Source: Elusimicrobia bacterium RIFOXYA2_FULL_39_19 (GTDB lineage: Bacteria; Elusimicrobiota; Endomicrobiia; CG1-02-37-114; XYA2-FULL-39-19). From it: 41,061 nucleotides of DNA. Position numbers and translations under genes: made by a program. A model generated the notes under the pieces. The model did not search any database. It saw only the letters and a program-made list of their open reading frames with translations, and was not told the DNA's origin. The stretch lies in the NCBI GenBank assembly GCA_001800285.1, contig MGVC01000047.1, positions 1 through 41,061 on the forward strand, in the 5' to 3' direction. Within the stretch, counting starts at the first letter, position 1. Every line of letters starts with the position of its first letter. Shown piece after piece: positions 15,690 through 24,313 of the stretch.

Positions 15690-17237
15690 ATGCTTCTGGC
15701 TGAAAATACTATAAACATTCTGCTCCAAGCCAATAGAACGCTTTCTTCAACGCTTAAAACAGAGGAAGTGCTTTCTAAAATAATGGAATATGCGCTGAAA
15801 ATTGTTCCTGCGCAGGCGGCCTCAATTCTTCTCCTGGATGAAAAAACCAACAAACTTATTTTTGACGTTGTGCTTGGCGGGGGAAAAGTAAAACAACTTA
15901 AACAGATACAAATGGAAATAGGCGAAGGTATTGCCGGCTGGGTGGCTAAAGAACAAAAACCACTTATAGTAAACAACGTTGCCCAAGATAAACGCTGGGC
16001 CCGGCAGGTTGACCAGCTTTCTGAATTTGAAACAAAATCACTTATTGCTGTTCCTCTGCTTTTTAAAAACAAGCTCCTCGGAGTTATTGAGCTTATTAAC
16101 AGAAATGACAGCTCGGATTTTACGCAAGAAGACTGTTCTATTCTTGAGGCTTTCAGCGCCCAGGCTGCTATATCTATAGAAACAGCGCGTTTATTTGCCG
16201 GGTTAAACACTGAAAAAGAAAAGTTTGAACTGATCTTTTCACAAATGACCGATGCCGCCATATTCACAGATCCAAATGGAAACATAATTTTCTGCAACCA
16301 GACCTGCAGCTGCGTTTTAGGGCAACCATGCGGAGATATTTTTTCCACATTCTCCGAATATATTTCAACCCCGCCACTTAAAGAAGCTTATACCTCTGCA
16401 GAAAACACCCTGAAAATTGATTTTGAAAATAAAAACCGCCAGCTGTTTTTTTCAGGCAAATTAAACAGAATATTTTCTAATGGCTCAGCTATCGGCTATA
16501 TGCTGATTTTCAGGGATGTAACCGATGAAAAAAAGGAACAACTGCAGAAACGCAATTTTTTGTCGCTAATCTCGCATAAACTTAAAACCCCGCTGGTGCC
16601 TATTATCGGGTACAGTGAAATCCTGATGCAGAAATTTGAAAATGACCCGCAAAATAAACATTTTCTTGAAATTATCAATACCCAGGGCCAGCATCTTGAC
16701 CTACTCGTGAATAAACTTCTGGATTTTACTATAATAGAGTCCGGGCAGCAAAAACTTGAAAAAGCACCCATGCGGTTTGATTCGGTGCTTAAAATGGCAA
16801 TCTTTAAATTGCAGGACTACTTATTTAATAATAAAACAGTTCTGGTTATTAATCCGGGTATAGCAGATTCAGAAACTGTTCTTGCTGACGTATCATTGAT
16901 ATCTGTTGTTGTTAAAAATCTTATTGAAAACGCCGTCAAATTTAATCCGAATACTGATAAAAACGTTCAAGTTTCGTTGTATGAAACGGAGGGAATGACC
17001 GGGCTTTGCATAAAGGATAACGGTCCCGGAATACCGCAGGAACAGCAAAACAAGCTTTTCCAGGGTTTTTATCAGGTTGAAGAATCTTTTACCGGACAAA
17101 TAAAGGGCATGGGCATTGGATTGGCCACATGCAAGATTATTATAGAAACACATAAGGGAAAAATCGGCATAAATAAATCGGACAAAAACGGCAGTGAGTT
17201 CTATTTTGTACTGCCTAAACAAGCGGGGGATAGATGA
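15690..17237 (+). CDS. Soluble GAF-PAS sensor histidine kinase
   Basis: The 515-residue protein has no TM segment. In order: a GAF domain (about 5-170, with GEGIAGWVA and SLIAVPLLF), a PAS domain (about 178-280, with AIFTDPNGNIIFCN), a HisKA helix pair with phospho-acceptor H296 in SHKLKTPL, and a HATPase with the N box VVKNLIENAVKFNP, DNGPGIP and GMGIGLA. It should sense a small ligand or redox state and autophosphorylate. No receiver-domain response regulator is present in this window. The stop overlaps the Crp/Fnr gene start by four bases (ATGA), so the two are translationally coupled. Confidence 0.93.
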   Translation: MLLAENTINILLQANRTLSSTLKTEEVLSKIMEYALKIVPAQAASILLLDEKTNKLIFDVVLGGGKVKQLKQIQMEIGEGIAGWVAKEQKPLIVNNVAQDKRWARQVDQLSEFETKSLIAVPLLFKNKLLGVIELINRNDSSDFTQEDCSILEAFSAQAAISIETARLFAGLNTEKEKFELIFSQMTDAAIFTDPNGNIIFCNQTCSCVLGQPCGDIFSTFSEYISTPPLKEAYTSAENTLKIDFENKNRQLFFSGKLNRIFSNGSAIGYMLIFRDVTDEKKEQLQKRNFLSLISHKLKTPLVPIIGYSEILMQKFENDPQNKHFLEIINTQGQHLDLLVNKLLDFTIIESGQQKLEKAPMRFDSVLKMAIFKLQDYLFNNKTVLVINPGIADSETVLADVSLISVVVKNLIENAVKFNPNTDKNVQVSLYETEGMTGLCIKDNGPGIPQEQQNKLFQGFYQVEESFTGQIKGMGIGLATCKIIIETHKGKIGINKSDKNGSEFYFVLPKQAGDR

Positions 17238-17929
17238 ACTCAAAAACAAATGTTATTGAATTGCTGGGCAAAGTACAACTGTTCTCCGGATTTAACACCA
17301 CTGATCTGGAAAAAGTATCCAAAATCTCTAAAACAAAGTTCTTTCCGAAGAAGAAAAAGATTTTTACTGAAAACACGCCAGGGGATTCTCTTTACGTAGT
17401 TGCAGCCGGATGTATTAAGATTTTTGCCCAGACAAAAAATAGAAAGAAAGTTTTTGCCTATCTGGGGCCCGGTGAATTTTTTGGCGAACTGGCACTTATT
17501 AATGGCGAAAGAAAACGCTCCGCCTCAGCAGAAACCACTTCTGAAACAGAACTTCTGGTAATTCACCGGAAAGATTTCCAGCAAATTCTCCAGAAGGACC
17601 CTCGGCTGTCATTAAATCTGTTAAGCGTTATTGCCAAGCGCCTGCGTATGGCTGACCAGGAAATAGAACTCATTACTTTCCAGGATGTTTTCGGCAGAAT
17701 AATAAAGATCATCTTAAATCTAAGCAAAAAATACGGCAAAAAAACTTCAGAAGGTATTAAAGTAGACCTGCCGCTGGATCATACGGACATTGCAGAACTT
17801 GCGGGAACAGTCAGAGAAATGGCTACCCGGGTCTGTATAAAACTTAAAAACTTAAACTGCATAGATTACGTTAGTAAACATATCATTATCAAAGATGAAT
17901 CAAAACTTAAGGAAATGATTTCGGAATAA
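17234..17929 (+). CDS. Crp/Fnr-family transcription regulator
   Basis: The 231-residue protein has a cyclic-nucleotide-binding domain (about 10-125), a dimerisation helix, and a winged-helix DNA-binding domain (about 150-225) with the recognition region AELAGTVREMATRV. The phosphate-binding cassette is conserved: G84-E85 and, ten residues after the Glu, R95-S96, matching E72 and R82-S83 of E. coli CRP in spacing. The set of Cys residues that would hold an FNR-type cluster is absent. It therefore probably binds cAMP or a similar nucleotide. It overlaps the upstream histidine kinase by four bases and sits about 2.4 kb before an adenylate cyclase. Confidence 0.93.
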   Translation: MNSKTNVIELLGKVQLFSGFNTTDLEKVSKISKTKFFPKKKKIFTENTPGDSLYVVAAGCIKIFAQTKNRKKVFAYLGPGEFFGELALINGERKRSASAETTSETELLVIHRKDFQQILQKDPRLSLNLLSVIAKRLRMADQEIELITFQDVFGRIIKIILNLSKKYGKKTSEGIKVDLPLDHTDIAELAGTVREMATRVCIKLKNLNCIDYVSKHIIIKDESKLKEMISE

Positions 17930-17933
17930 AAAA

Positions 17934-19181
17934 ATGAAATCCAACTACCAGAAAATCCGCGGGACCTACGACATACTTCCAGATGAACTTTTTTATTATA
18001 ACCTGGTTGAAAAAGCAGCCAGAGAAATAACCTCAAGACACAGTTTTAAGGAAATCCGTTTGCCTGCCTTTGAAGATGCCGGGCTTTTCATTCACGCCAC
18101 CGGTGAAACCACTGACATAGTTGAAAAAGAAATGTACCTGCTGAAGGATAAAAAGGACAGGCAAATCGCCCTACGGCCGGAGGGAACACCCGGTGTAGTA
18201 CGGGCCTTTCTTGAAAATGACCTGACTGCTTCATATCCGGTAGGCAAATTTTTCTATAGCGGAGCCATGTACAGGCATGAAAGACCTCAGGAAGGAAGGC
18301 GCAGGGAGTTTTTCCAGTTCGGCTGTGAATTTTTCTCAAACCCTCACCCTGTAGCCGATGCAGAGCTTATAACAATCATTGGAGAAATTTATGAGTTACT
18401 CGGCATAAACAACATAAATATCGAACTGAACTCTATAGGCTGCCCCGAATGCAGGCCTAAATACCGGCAGGACCTGCTGGCTTTTCTTGAAAATAACAAA
18501 GACATTTCCTGTGATGACTGTAAAATAAGAATGACCAAAAACCCGTTAAGGGCTGTAGACTGTAAAGTGGACCGCGAGAAATATATACAAAGAAATATTC
18601 CTGTCATGAGAACTTTTCTCTGTAACGACTGTACAAATCATTTCAATCAGGTTTTAGAATTACTCGAAAGTACACATATTAAATACTCTTTAAATCCTTA
18701 CATTGTACGCGGACTGGATTACTATACCCGCACAGTATTTGAAGTAAAACACGCAAGCAGTGATGCCTTAGGCGCCGGCGGCCGCTACGACAATCTCATT
18801 GAACTTTTAGGCGGAGAGAAAACACCCGCCGTGGGTTTTGCCATAGGCATAGACCGCACAGCTTCCGCATTAAAGAACACCGGTGTAATTGAAAACAGCA
18901 TTAAGCCTGTTTTTTTAATTGTCCAGCAGAATGACACTGTAATAAAACACAGCTATCTTTTACTTAAAAATCTTTTATCGCAAAATATCCCGGTTCAGGG
19001 GCCCTTTCCGGACAAAAGCTTTAAAGCTCAGATGAGAATGGCAAATTCTCTGGGAGTTAAATATACCTTGATTTTAGGTGAAGATGAACTGAAAGAGAAT
19101 ACAGTAGCCCTTAAAGACATGGAAAACAAAATACAGGAAAAAGTACCGGTTGTTCAGTTAATAGAAAAATTGAAAAAATAG
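17934..19181 (+). CDS. hisS: Histidyl-tRNA synthetase
   Basis: This class II synthetase charges tRNA-His. The 415-residue length is normal. Motif 1 lies near residues 45-65, motif 2 shows YRHERPQEGRRREFFQFG, the histidine-specific loops show GLDYYTRTVFE and GAGGRYDNLIE, and motif 3 reads AVGFAIGIDR. The C-terminal anticodon domain (about 325-415) follows. Several CxxC pairs in the mid region (GCPEC, CDDC, CNDC) occur in many bacterial HisRS proteins. It begins four bases after the Crp/Fnr stop without a clear ribosome-binding site. Confidence 0.97.
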   Translation: MKSNYQKIRGTYDILPDELFYYNLVEKAAREITSRHSFKEIRLPAFEDAGLFIHATGETTDIVEKEMYLLKDKKDRQIALRPEGTPGVVRAFLENDLTASYPVGKFFYSGAMYRHERPQEGRRREFFQFGCEFFSNPHPVADAELITIIGEIYELLGINNINIELNSIGCPECRPKYRQDLLAFLENNKDISCDDCKIRMTKNPLRAVDCKVDREKYIQRNIPVMRTFLCNDCTNHFNQVLELLESTHIKYSLNPYIVRGLDYYTRTVFEVKHASSDALGAGGRYDNLIELLGGEKTPAVGFAIGIDRTASALKNTGVIENSIKPVFLIVQQNDTVIKHSYLLLKNLLSQNIPVQGPFPDKSFKAQMRMANSLGVKYTLILGEDELKENTVALKDMENKIQEKVPVVQLIEKLKK

Positions 19182-19210
19182 CTACAAAAGGTTTTTTGCC
19201 CTATCTTGTG

Positions 19211-19239
19211 TTGACGACAGGGCAGATATTTAATATAAT
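19211..19239 (+). promoter_or_regulatory. Near-consensus sigma-70 promoter abutting a start codon
   Basis: TTGACG (19211-19216), a 17-base spacer and TATAAT (19234-19239) lie right before the ATG at 19244. Only four bases separate the -10 box from the start codon, so the transcript should be leaderless or nearly so. This is also why a longer reading from 19196 is rejected: it would run through the promoter. Confidence 0.75.
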
Positions 19240-19243
19240 TAAA

Positions 19244-20302
19244 ATGATTAAGTTAATAGCATATACTATTTTAGGGTTCATTTTAGTACTTCTGGTATCC
19301 ATATTGTATATAAATCATCCAAAAGTAACTTTTTCTATAGAAAGTCTTGGGAAAGAATACCTTCCAAAGGACAAGGTTAGTTTTAGGGTTACTTTAATGA
19401 ACAAGGGGAAAAAGAACAATTATTTTTCAGTTATTTTGGATTCAAAAATTGAAAAATCTGCCCCTACCGTAATATATCTTCCTGTAGACATATCAAAAGA
19501 AATAACTTATTCACTAGATATTCCGCCCGATACGGCACCCGGGGATTATAAAATCAATGTTTCAATTATGTTGCCAAAGGATTATTCATTCCCGGTGAAA
19601 AAAATTGCATCAGACGCCATTTCCTTCACTTTGAAAGAGCCACCTCCGGCACCGGTGGTTAAAAAAGTTGAAGATTTAAGAGGAAACGTCAGTTTCACAA
19701 ACGTTCCCGAACGTTTCACTTATAATACAGTCACAAATATCAACGCGGGACTCCAGAATACTTCAACAACAAACGGTACTTTCAAACTACTTTTAAATGT
19801 TTTAAACCCGGAAAGCAATGTCTGGGTTTCATCAGTATCCGTTAACCTTTCTGCGGGTGAAAAAAAGGAAATTCAGTTTCAGTACTCTGTCCCCGCAGAG
19901 TATTCTGACGGCGAATATCTGCTGACTCTTGAGTTATATGACCGGAAATTAGATAAGCTCCTTGCTTCGGATACAAGAATCCTGGGCTTAACAGATAATG
20001 CACCGAAAATTGAAATTAACACTATGTTTGATAAGGAACAGAAAAAAATAAACATTCTTTGCAAAGCAAAAGACGACAAAGCTATAAAGGATGTTTCTCT
20101 GCATATAAATGACCTGGCAAAAAAATATACTACATCCTATTCATTTGTAATTATCACCGGAAACAAACAAAACGGCGTCTGGGAAGCAGCGCTAAATCTT
20201 AATAAAAGAACCAATAAAACCGATTTCTATATTTCAGCAACAGATACAAAGGACCAGACAGCAAAAACAGAAACATTTAAGTTAACTTCATTTTCCGAAT
20301 AA
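19244..20302 (+). CDS. Membrane-anchored Ig-like/CARDB-like extracytoplasmic protein
   Basis: With ATG 19244 the protein has 352 residues. An N-terminal TM anchor (about 2-23) is followed by beta-rich domains: a first Ig-like domain (about 30-125), a Pro-rich hinge (PPPAPVV) and a CARDB-like domain (about 140-245). A third beta domain (about 250-350) carries DNAPKIEI and KAKDDKAIKDVSLHI, resembling the Ig-like repeats of large surface proteins. It is probably anchored in the inner membrane and faces the periplasm. The function is unknown. The upstream TTG at 19196 overlaps a promoter and was not chosen. Confidence 0.75.
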   Translation: MIKLIAYTILGFILVLLVSILYINHPKVTFSIESLGKEYLPKDKVSFRVTLMNKGKKNNYFSVILDSKIEKSAPTVIYLPVDISKEITYSLDIPPDTAPGDYKINVSIMLPKDYSFPVKKIASDAISFTLKEPPPAPVVKKVEDLRGNVSFTNVPERFTYNTVTNINAGLQNTSTTNGTFKLLLNVLNPESNVWVSSVSVNLSAGEKKEIQFQYSVPAEYSDGEYLLTLELYDRKLDKLLASDTRILGLTDNAPKIEINTMFDKEQKKINILCKAKDDKAIKDVSLHINDLAKKYTTSYSFVIITGNKQNGVWEAALNLNKRTNKTDFYISATDTKDQTAKTETFKLTSFSE

Positions 20303-20323
20303 TACCAAACCAAGGAGAAAAAC

Positions 20324-22111
20324 ATGAAAAAAAGCCATAATTTTATAGGATTAGCCGTTGGATTTTTATCTGTTTTGATAATCTTTATCATCTGGTGGTT
20401 TGGGCTGTTGCATACCTTTGAAAACAAATTCTATGATTTTAAATTCCGTTTAAGAGGGGACAAGCAGGCATCAAAAAAAGTTGTTATTGTCGGGCTTGAT
20501 GAAGACTCGCTCCAGCGTTTTGGCAGATGGCCCTGGCCCAGATCCATTATGGCAAGAGGCATAAGGAACCTGAAAAAAGCGGGAGTAAAAGTAATAGGTA
20601 CTGATATTATTTTCCCGGAACCAAGCAGGGACACAGCTCAGGATTTAGCATTTGCCAGCGCTCTGCGCTATGCCAAATGCGTAGTAGGGGCAACAAACTT
20701 TGAAATTCAGTATGAAAAAATAGCTGAAGTTGTTAACGACCAGCTGGAATACAGGGATGTAGAAAAAAGAATACTTCTTGACCCCATTCCTATGTTTAAA
20801 AAATCATTTGTCAGAATGGGCTACACTAACGCCTATCCCGGCGAAGACGGCATATTACGCACCGCCACACTAAGTGAAATTTATGAGGAAGAACTATTCT
20901 TTTCCTTTAATGCAACAGTTGCTGCGGTTTATCTCGGAATAAAACCTGAAGAATTAACCGTTCCGAGAACTATTTGGGTTAACTATCCGGGCCCTGAAAA
21001 ATCCTATGCCTACTACTCATTTGCCCTTATCTATGACGACACTTTTCCCAAGGACTGGATTAAAGACAAGGCAGTGCTTATAGGCTCTACATCAACAGGC
21101 ACCTTTGACCATTACCCGACACCTCTTTCAAACATGTATCCCGGGGTTGAATTTCACGCAGCCGTAATTGACAACATAATTGCAAAAAATTACATTCACG
21201 CAGTTCCTTATTTTGCCGTATTGCTGATAATGCTTTTTTTGACTTTCTTTATCAGCATTTTTACTATGCACGTAAAAACAACCAGCAGTGTTATTGTTTT
21301 CTTTTCTGTCTTGATAGGTTATTTTTTCCTTTCACTTATTCTTTTTGCAAAATTTGATATTCACCTGGATTTTCTTAAACCAGGGCTCGGCATGTTTTTA
21401 GGCTACATTGGCTCCATGGGCTACCGGTTCAGAACAGAAGAAAGGGAGAAAAAATGGATTAAGAAAACTTTTTCCAGTTATATGAGCCCGCAAGTCATTA
21501 AGGAACTTGCAGAAAACCCGGATAAACTTAAACTGGGTGGCGAAAAAAAGACCATGACAGTTTTCTTTTCCGACATCAGAGGATTTACCTCCATTTCAGA
21601 AAAATATCCGCCTGAAGAAGTAGTAAGCATATTAAACGAATACTTAAGTGCTATGACTGAAATAGTATTCAAGTATGAAGGTACCCTTGATAAATTTGTT
21701 GGCGACGAAATCATGGCCTTCTGGAATTCTCCGCTTCAGCAGGAAGACCATGCCATGCGCGCCCTGAACTGTTCTTTTGACATGATGGACAGGCTGGACC
21801 AGCTTCAGGAAAAATGGAAACAGGAAGGCAAACCAATTATTGATATTGGTATAGGACTTAACACCGGAGAAATGATTGTAGGAAACATGGGTTCTCACCA
21901 GAGAATGGACTATACTGTAATAGGCGATAATGTAAACCTGGGCGCAAGAATTGAAACTCTGACCAGGCAATATGACTCAAAAATCATAATTTCAGAATAT
22001 ACAATGACACACGTTAAAGACAAAATTGAAGCCGTCCATTTAGGGGAAGTTAAAGTTAAGGGAAAAAACAAACCCGTAAACGTGTATGGCGCATCCAGGA
22101 AAAAAACATAA
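20324..22111 (+). CDS. CHASE2-domain adenylate cyclase (class III)
   Basis: This 595-residue inner-membrane receptor has TM1 (about 8-28), a periplasmic CHASE2 domain (about 30-290), three TM segments (about 292-372) and a cytoplasmic class III cyclase domain (about 405-570). Catalytic residues are complete: metal-binding D417 (SDIRGFT) and D461 (VGDEIMAFW), adenine-selecting K457 and D529, and transition-state N538 and R542 (NVNLGARIE). It should make cAMP in response to an external signal. An AAGGAG ribosome-binding site precedes the ATG. A Crp-like protein with an intact nucleotide pocket is encoded about 2.4 kb upstream. Confidence 0.95.
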   Translation: MKKSHNFIGLAVGFLSVLIIFIIWWFGLLHTFENKFYDFKFRLRGDKQASKKVVIVGLDEDSLQRFGRWPWPRSIMARGIRNLKKAGVKVIGTDIIFPEPSRDTAQDLAFASALRYAKCVVGATNFEIQYEKIAEVVNDQLEYRDVEKRILLDPIPMFKKSFVRMGYTNAYPGEDGILRTATLSEIYEEELFFSFNATVAAVYLGIKPEELTVPRTIWVNYPGPEKSYAYYSFALIYDDTFPKDWIKDKAVLIGSTSTGTFDHYPTPLSNMYPGVEFHAAVIDNIIAKNYIHAVPYFAVLLIMLFLTFFISIFTMHVKTTSSVIVFFSVLIGYFFLSLILFAKFDIHLDFLKPGLGMFLGYIGSMGYRFRTEEREKKWIKKTFSSYMSPQVIKELAENPDKLKLGGEKKTMTVFFSDIRGFTSISEKYPPEEVVSILNEYLSAMTEIVFKYEGTLDKFVGDEIMAFWNSPLQQEDHAMRALNCSFDMMDRLDQLQEKWKQEGKPIIDIGIGLNTGEMIVGNMGSHQRMDYTVIGDNVNLGARIETLTRQYDSKIIISEYTMTHVKDKIEAVHLGEVKVKGKNKPVNVYGASRKKT

Positions 22112-22123
22112 AAAGGAAACATA

Positions 22124-22840
22124 ATGATTATTTTTTGGCGCATTGTCCTGGCACATTTTTTAACTGATTTTACTTTGCAGACTAACAGGATTGCCGTCTG
22201 GAAAAGAAACAGCTATATGGGTGTGATAGTCCATTCAGCAACGTTTCCTCTACTTGCTTTTATATTCTGTATTTTCGATAAAAACTTAACCGGTATTAAC
22301 TTCATAGAAAACATGACAAGCACCTGGTGGCTTTTGCCGGGCTGGGTCTGCATCCTGCTGATGTCTTTCATTCATTTTGCAGAGGATTCTTACAGAATCT
22401 GGAGCATAAAAGAAAGCGGTTCTCCGGATAACCTGATCTTCTTTTTGTGGGATCAGTTTATACACCTGGTAACCATTTTTGTCCTTTCTCCAATCAACAG
22501 TTCAATACTCATTCCTGAGAAATACGTAATTTTGCTGATATTAATTATCTTAATAACTCACTTTTCAACTATTTTCATTTATTATCTTGAGCAATTATTT
22601 TACGGCAAGGAAAACGTTGAGACACGTTTAAAAGGCAAATATGCAGCGATCGCTGAAAGACTGATTATTTTTGGGTGCTTTCTACTGCCTGGTCATTTTG
22701 TTTTTATAGGACTCGGGCTTTATGCCATTATAAGAATTTTCATCTATAAGCCTGCTTTTAAATTCAGTTATATCAACATAGCTTCCGGCACACTGCTGGC
22801 AATACTGCTAGGTTATTTATCCAGGGTAATACTCTATTGA
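22124..22840 (+). CDS. DUF3307 family integral membrane protein
   Basis: The 238-residue protein matches DUF3307 at its N terminus: LAHFLTDFTLQTNRIA followed by VIVHSATFPLLAF. About six to seven hydrophobic segments span the chain, with conserved-looking His and Asp residues in or near them (H11, D15, H38). DUF3307 proteins are often found near regulators or defence loci, but their role is not established. A GGAAA-type ribosome-binding site precedes the ATG. Its stop overlaps the next start as TTGA, so it is tightly coupled to a membrane PHP protein. Confidence 0.85.
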   Translation: MIIFWRIVLAHFLTDFTLQTNRIAVWKRNSYMGVIVHSATFPLLAFIFCIFDKNLTGINFIENMTSTWWLLPGWVCILLMSFIHFAEDSYRIWSIKESGSPDNLIFFLWDQFIHLVTIFVLSPINSSILIPEKYVILLILIILITHFSTIFIYYLEQLFYGKENVETRLKGKYAAIAERLIIFGCFLLPGHFVFIGLGLYAIIRIFIYKPAFKFSYINIASGTLLAILLGYLSRVILY

Positions 22841-24237
22841 AGAAAATATATATTCAGGGAATTGTCTACTTACTACTGCTTGCAAGTGTTTTATTTCTGC
22901 CTCATAAACCGGCCTACATTCAAGACATTACAAAAAATATACCAAGCACGGACTTCACTATAACTACTGAATGGTATCAGTTTCTGATTGAACCTTTCAC
23001 GGGCATTCCGGACTATTTTCTTTCTTTCAGACAAGCGCAAAAACAAGCACTATCCTGGCTTTTCTGGCTTTTTATTTTCAGTATATTTTTCAGCATCATT
23101 TTGAAAAAAGAGAGAAATATAGTGAAAATTCTTTCACAATATTACTCTTTTCTTATCTGGTTTTTTATTACGATCACCTTCGTTTTGTTTTTTCCGCTGC
23201 CAAAATATTATATTTCACAAAATAACCAGAACTTTATATTAGTTGATTTTCATTCTCATACTTTTTTTTCACATGACGGCATTGTTACTCCCGAAGAATC
23301 GCAAAAATGGCACAGAATCCATAAATTTGACGCTTTTTATATAACCGATCATGACAGAAATTTCTACAGAAGAATTCAAAAAAAATTAGCAAATCACTTA
23401 ATCCGGCCTATAATGCTTCCTGGCGAGGAATTGAGTGATACAACCGGAAGCCATTACCTTGCATTAGGTTTGGAAAGGTCTATTTTTGATCAGAAAAACC
23501 GCAATATCACTTTTTTTTCTTCAAAGATACATAAGAAAAACGGCGTTATTCTTGCAGCTCATTGGTGGCAGGAAAAAGCAATACCTCTGGCTTCTCTGCT
23601 AAAATCATCGATAGACGGTTTTGAAATATTCGGACATGAAAAAAAATATATTGATAATGAAACCCTATCAATTCTGATGTCTTTCTGCAGAGATAATAAA
23701 CTGGCTGCAATAGCGGGAACTAACTGGCACGGATGGGGTACAAGAAATGACTTGTGGACCTATATAGCGGTAGACAAAAACATAAAAAAAACCAAGTCAA
23801 AATATTTAAATAAATTCATTGTTGAAACACTTTCAAGTCCTGATAGTTCAAAGATTTCAGGAGTCCTGACAATAACAAACAATCAAACTTACAGTCATTC
23901 AAGAATATTTTTTGAACCTTTCTATGGATTATATTATTATATTACTGGACAGACCACCCTTCAGCGTATATTTTTTGTTTTCTGGGTTATTCTTCTGACT
24001 TTACTTGTCAGTATTTTTCTTAAAAATAAAGAACTTAAAAGACATACCTATATTATTTTTGCCATTTTATTTTTCACTTTGTTTTTATCTTTTTTCTTCA
24101 AATGGCTGCACGTTTCAAGCCTCAATAAAACATTACTGGCACTTTCCGGTTTCTATCTGCTGCTTTCTGCCATGCTGGTAGGCAAGTCCTATTTTTTATC
24201 TTTAAGAAAATCGCCCAAATCAACCAGTAGCCAATAA
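22837..24237 (+). CDS. Membrane-embedded PHP-domain protein
   Basis: The start is a TTG inside the TTGA overlap with the DUF3307 gene; the resulting LKKIYIQ N terminus leads directly into TM1. The 466-residue protein has about three N-terminal TM segments (8-22, 65-90, 105-127) and a PHP metallo-phosphoesterase domain (about 135-345). HSH at 139-141, SHDGIVTPEE, ITDHD and a GTNWHGWG segment supply metal ligands. Three C-terminal TM segments (about 375-455) follow. PHP domains hydrolyse phosphate esters; the substrate is unknown. A membrane-embedded PHP domain suggests action on a lipid-linked or envelope phosphate, which is inference. Confidence 0.82.
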   Translation: MKKIYIQGIVYLLLLASVLFLPHKPAYIQDITKNIPSTDFTITTEWYQFLIEPFTGIPDYFLSFRQAQKQALSWLFWLFIFSIFFSIILKKERNIVKILSQYYSFLIWFFITITFVLFFPLPKYYISQNNQNFILVDFHSHTFFSHDGIVTPEESQKWHRIHKFDAFYITDHDRNFYRRIQKKLANHLIRPIMLPGEELSDTTGSHYLALGLERSIFDQKNRNITFFSSKIHKKNGVILAAHWWQEKAIPLASLLKSSIDGFEIFGHEKKYIDNETLSILMSFCRDNKLAAIAGTNWHGWGTRNDLWTYIAVDKNIKKTKSKYLNKFIVETLSSPDSSKISGVLTITNNQTYSHSRIFFEPFYGLYYYITGQTTLQRIFFVFWVILLTLLVSIFLKNKELKRHTYIIFAILFFTLFLSFFFKWLHVSSLNKTLLALSGFYLLLSAMLVGKSYFLSLRKSPKSTSSQ

Positions 24238-24246
24238 AAATCCTCA

Positions 24247-24275
24247 TTGATTTAACCCCTTATATTTAATATAAT
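24247..24275 (+). promoter_or_regulatory. Sigma-70-type promoter for the GAF-HD-GYP gene
   Basis: TTGATT (24247-24252) and TATAAT (24270-24275) are separated by 17 bases. The predicted leader of about 30 bases contains AAGGA before the ATG at 24314. Confidence 0.7.
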
Positions 24276-24313
24276 TTACACGATTAATAAATCCGTATCT
24301 CAAAAGGAATATC

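Noticed and set aside
15650-16348. A 232-residue - strand open frame over the histidine kinase
   Set aside because: The + strand GAF and PAS domains are clear here; the opposite frame is Ser-rich with no recognisable domain.
19196-19243. Upstream TTG start for the CARDB-like gene
   Set aside because: It would translate through a near-consensus promoter, and ATG 19244 gives a normal membrane anchor.
23121-23142. GTGA...TCAC palindrome as a Crp binding site
   Set aside because: It is inside the PHP gene and has the wrong spacer length for a CRP-type site.
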